64,000 nucleotides of DNA, from positions 1,694,764 through 1,758,763 of the forward strand of contig JXTB01000015.1 of NCBI GenBank assembly GCA_002914805.1, written 5' to 3'. Source of the stretch: Parasponia andersonii. Lineage: Eukaryota; Streptophyta; Magnoliopsida; Rosales; Cannabaceae. A program made the position numbers and the translations under genes. The notes beneath the pieces were generated by a model. It searched no databases, was not told the origin of the DNA, and worked only from the letters and a program-made list of their open reading frames with translations. Position 1 is the first letter of the stretch. Each line of letters begins with the position of its first letter. This document shows, piece by piece, positions 61,730 through 64,000 of this stretch.

Positions 61730-62686
61730 TCAAATAAGAACTTCTTCATATGTAAAATCTTTTTGCAATTGGAGAGGTTCGTAGTTTAAGATATGTGATG
61801 AATCAGTCAAATATTTTCTTAGCATAGAGACATGAAAAACATTATGTAATTTAGAAAGTCTTGGCGATAATGCCAATCTATATGCCAAATTCCCAACTCG
61901 CTCTAAAATCTCAAAAGGTCCAATGTAACGTGGACTTGATTTTCCCTTTATGCCAAACCTCATAACCCCTTTCACTGGTGCATCCTTAAGAAACACTACG
62001 TCTCTAACCGAAAGTTCCAAGTCCTTTAGTCTCTTCTGCACATAAATCTTTTGATAACTCCAGGATGTTTTCATCTTTGCTCTGATTCTTTCTACAACAC
62101 TTGCTATTTATTGTACAATTTCTGGCCCAAGAAGTTTTCTCTCACTAACTTCATCCTATTGAATTGGAGATCAACACTTTCTACCATAGAAAGCCACATA
62201 AGGTGACATGTCAATTGTTGCTTAGTAGCTGTTAGTATAAGAAAATTCGATCAATGATAGATAGTGATCCCAAGAAATACTTTAATCTAGAATACAAGCT
62301 CTCAGCATATCTTCGAGTGTTTAAATTTTCTTTTCTAACTAACCGTTAGTGTGGAGATGAAAAGTAGTGCTAAAACTCAACTAGGTACCCATAGCTTTAT
62401 GTAAACTCTTCTAGAATTTAGAGGTAAACATAGGATCTCGATCAGACACAATCGATACAAAATTCCCATACAACCTCACAATTTCATTTATATAAAGCTT
62501 GGCATATTTATCCATGGAGTAAGTATTACAAGTCAGAAGAAAATGTGTTGATTTATTAAGCCTATCCATAATTACTCATATGGAGTTTGCACCCTTCTTT
62601 ATTTTCGGTAACCCAAGGATAAATCCATGCTGATATGCTTCCATTTTCACTCAGGCACCATTTATGGTTGCAATAAACTTGAAGGT
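61730..62686 (-). pseudogene. Chromovirus integrase C-terminus and chromodomain remnant
   Basis: The frame 61730-62074 carries MRFGIKGKSSPRYIGPFEIL, the GPF/Y integrase end, then HNVFHVSMLRKYL and the start of a chromodomain, which continues out of frame to about 61640. The integrase core (62080-62680) is recognisable only in fragments. Confidence 0.82.
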
Positions 62687-63350
62687 CATTGACGCTCTAC
62701 TTTCACTTGCTGATAGTCGAGGCAATGTTCAACATACTGTGTAATATCTCTAGGCAGATTAACCCACAAAAAATTCTTTCTTAAATCGCAATACATTTTC
62801 ATATTTTCTGGATGTATAGAATAGGGGGTTTCATATGCCTCTCTTATGATCTCTTTTTTAAGCACAAGAATATTAGGAACATATAAACGATTACCAAATC
62901 TCAAAGTATTGTCAGAAGTGATCACGAAGCCTTTATATTGGCCATTTTCTACACATTTACAAAGCTTTATTAAATTTGGATCATCGCCTTGTGAAGTCTT
63001 AATCTGATCAAGAATAGTTGATTTCATAGACAAAGTAGCCAAGTAAGCATAATCCCCTTGATATACAACTTCTAACCTCAAGTGTTGCATATCTAATGTT
63101 AATGGTAGAATTTCATATATAGAGGCAACAGAGTTAGAATATTTTCTGCTTAATGTATCAACAACCACATTCGCTTTTCCTAAATGATAGTTGATTATAC
63201 AATCATAATCTTTCACCAACTCAAGTCATCATTGCTATCTCATATTAAGTTCTTTCTGGGTGAAGAAATACTTTAAACTTTTTTGGTCAGTATAAATATC
63301 ACACTTAATTCCATACAAATAGTGTCGCCAAATCTTTAAAGCAAAGACCA
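62686..63350 (-). pseudogene. Chromovirus RNase H end and integrase zinc domain
   Basis: 63219-63350 gives the RNase H end across a frame change. 62686-63219 reads DYDCIINYHLGKANVVVDTL, then the HHCC zinc domain (HPENMKMYCDLRKNF, CLDYQQVKVE). The last zinc ligand pair is CxxY instead of CxxC. Confidence 0.85.
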
Positions 63351-63600
63351 CTGCTGCAAGTTTCATCCTCCTGAATTGCATATAAACCAGGAGTGAGATT
63401 CCACCAGTTGGAGGAACATAAGTAGTTTGCTGCCTGTGGTTGTTGTTGGCACTGCATAAATTGATTAATAGAATTTGTTACGAGTTGCACCAAGTTTTCT
63501 AGCTTGGTCTTGGGACTGATCACCAACTCCCTCAACGGAGATAATTCGTCGTGGCAGCATCTAAACGTAAAGCCCTAGCCTAAGTCTTTTGTATTAATGT
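63351..63600 (-). pseudogene. Chromovirus gag N-terminal remnant fused to RNase H
   Basis: The frame 63305-63535 starts with a gag-like leader (LRELVISPKTKLENLVQLV, reading MRELV) close to the primer site and passes directly into RNase H sequence near 63350. Most of gag, protease and RT is therefore deleted. Confidence 0.6.
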
Positions 63601-63769
63601 TCTAAATTATGCTAACATTTATATGCAGCTAAAAAAATAAATAAGTAATTATATTTAATCTTTTTCTCTTACAGGTTGGCTAAAGCAGGGTCCTTATGGC
63701 ATAAACTGTATCTTTATTTTTTTAAAAAAAAAATCTAAAGAAATGCCTAAATGCTCGTTCTAATATCAT

Positions 63770-64000
63770 TGTAAAATTACGTAAATCTAGATTAAAAAGA
63801 AATGTCAATTTATAGTTTTGCCTTATAAGATTAAAGCGGAAGATTAGTCAATTTTTTTTAAAATATTACTATTCGTAATTAAATTAAAGAAATACTTTTT
63901 AATGAAGATTTATTTTATTTCATAATTAAAATTAAGTCTCAAAATAGAAATTAATTTCATACACTTCATAAAAGTAAAACCACACTCAATTTTGGTTAAA
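63770..64000 (-). repeat. 5' LTR of the right-hand chromovirus, cut by the window
   Basis: Matches the first 231 bp of 58115-61548. The adjacent minus-strand bases ATGATATTAGAACGAGC look like a decayed initiator-Met primer site. Confidence 0.85.

Overview
This is plant nuclear DNA, most likely from a flowering plant: AT-rich, with no prokaryotic gene organisation, and consisting almost entirely of nested transposable elements of typical angiosperm lineages. I found no confident single-copy host gene. The only frame that is open over its whole visible length is the partial hAT transposase at the left edge; every retrotransposon polyprotein is broken by stops, frameshifts or deletions. Two Ns at 2231-2232 mark unresolved sequence.

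Layout, left to right. (1) 1-2324: 5' part of a minus-strand hAT (Ac-like) transposon, with a BED-type transposase, a probable 5'-UTR intron and a GC-rich terminal region. (2) 2486-4668: solo LTR of a Tekay-like Ty3 family, with a perfect 5-bp target duplication. (3) 4838-14643: plus-strand Ale-type Ty1/copia element, split in its gag zinc knuckle by a complete minus-strand Tork/Tnt1-type copia element (6052-11113). (4) 14928-24005: minus-strand full-length Ty3 chromovirus (Tekay/Del type, with chromodomain), LTRs about 2.1 kb, target duplication TAGAT. (5) 24011-30598: AT-rich spacer with microsatellites, CACTA-like relics, an unclassified repeat block and a cluster of MITEs, one nested inside another. 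(6) 30604-41766: minus-strand full-length Ty3 Tat-lineage element with target duplication CGTGC. Between its integrase and 3' LTR it carries an opposite-strand, multi-exon gene, now a pseudogene, ending in a coiled coil.

(7) 41960-48840: an inverted LTR fragment, then a degenerate plus-strand copia element whose reverse transcriptase is lost and whose RNase H tail is present twice in inverted orientation. (8) about 48842-58114: a SIRE-like copia element (UBN2-type gag, protease, integrase, RNase H) with an extra ORF downstream of pol. It is invaded by a 1.39-kb solo LTR in integrase and a 1.66-kb solo LTR in the extra ORF. (9) 58115-64000: a minus-strand chromovirus deletion derivative that lacks most of gag, protease and RT; its 5' LTR runs off the window.

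The insertion order can be read from the interruptions. Tork went into Ale; two solo LTRs and the right-hand chromovirus went into the SIRE-like element; the SIRE-like element probably went into the 3' LTR of the preceding copia. In Ale, six premature stops in RT/RNase H sit at expected tryptophan or glutamine codons, as expected from cytosine deamination of methylated, silenced DNA. Lineage names rest on recognition of protein motifs and architecture, not on database searches.
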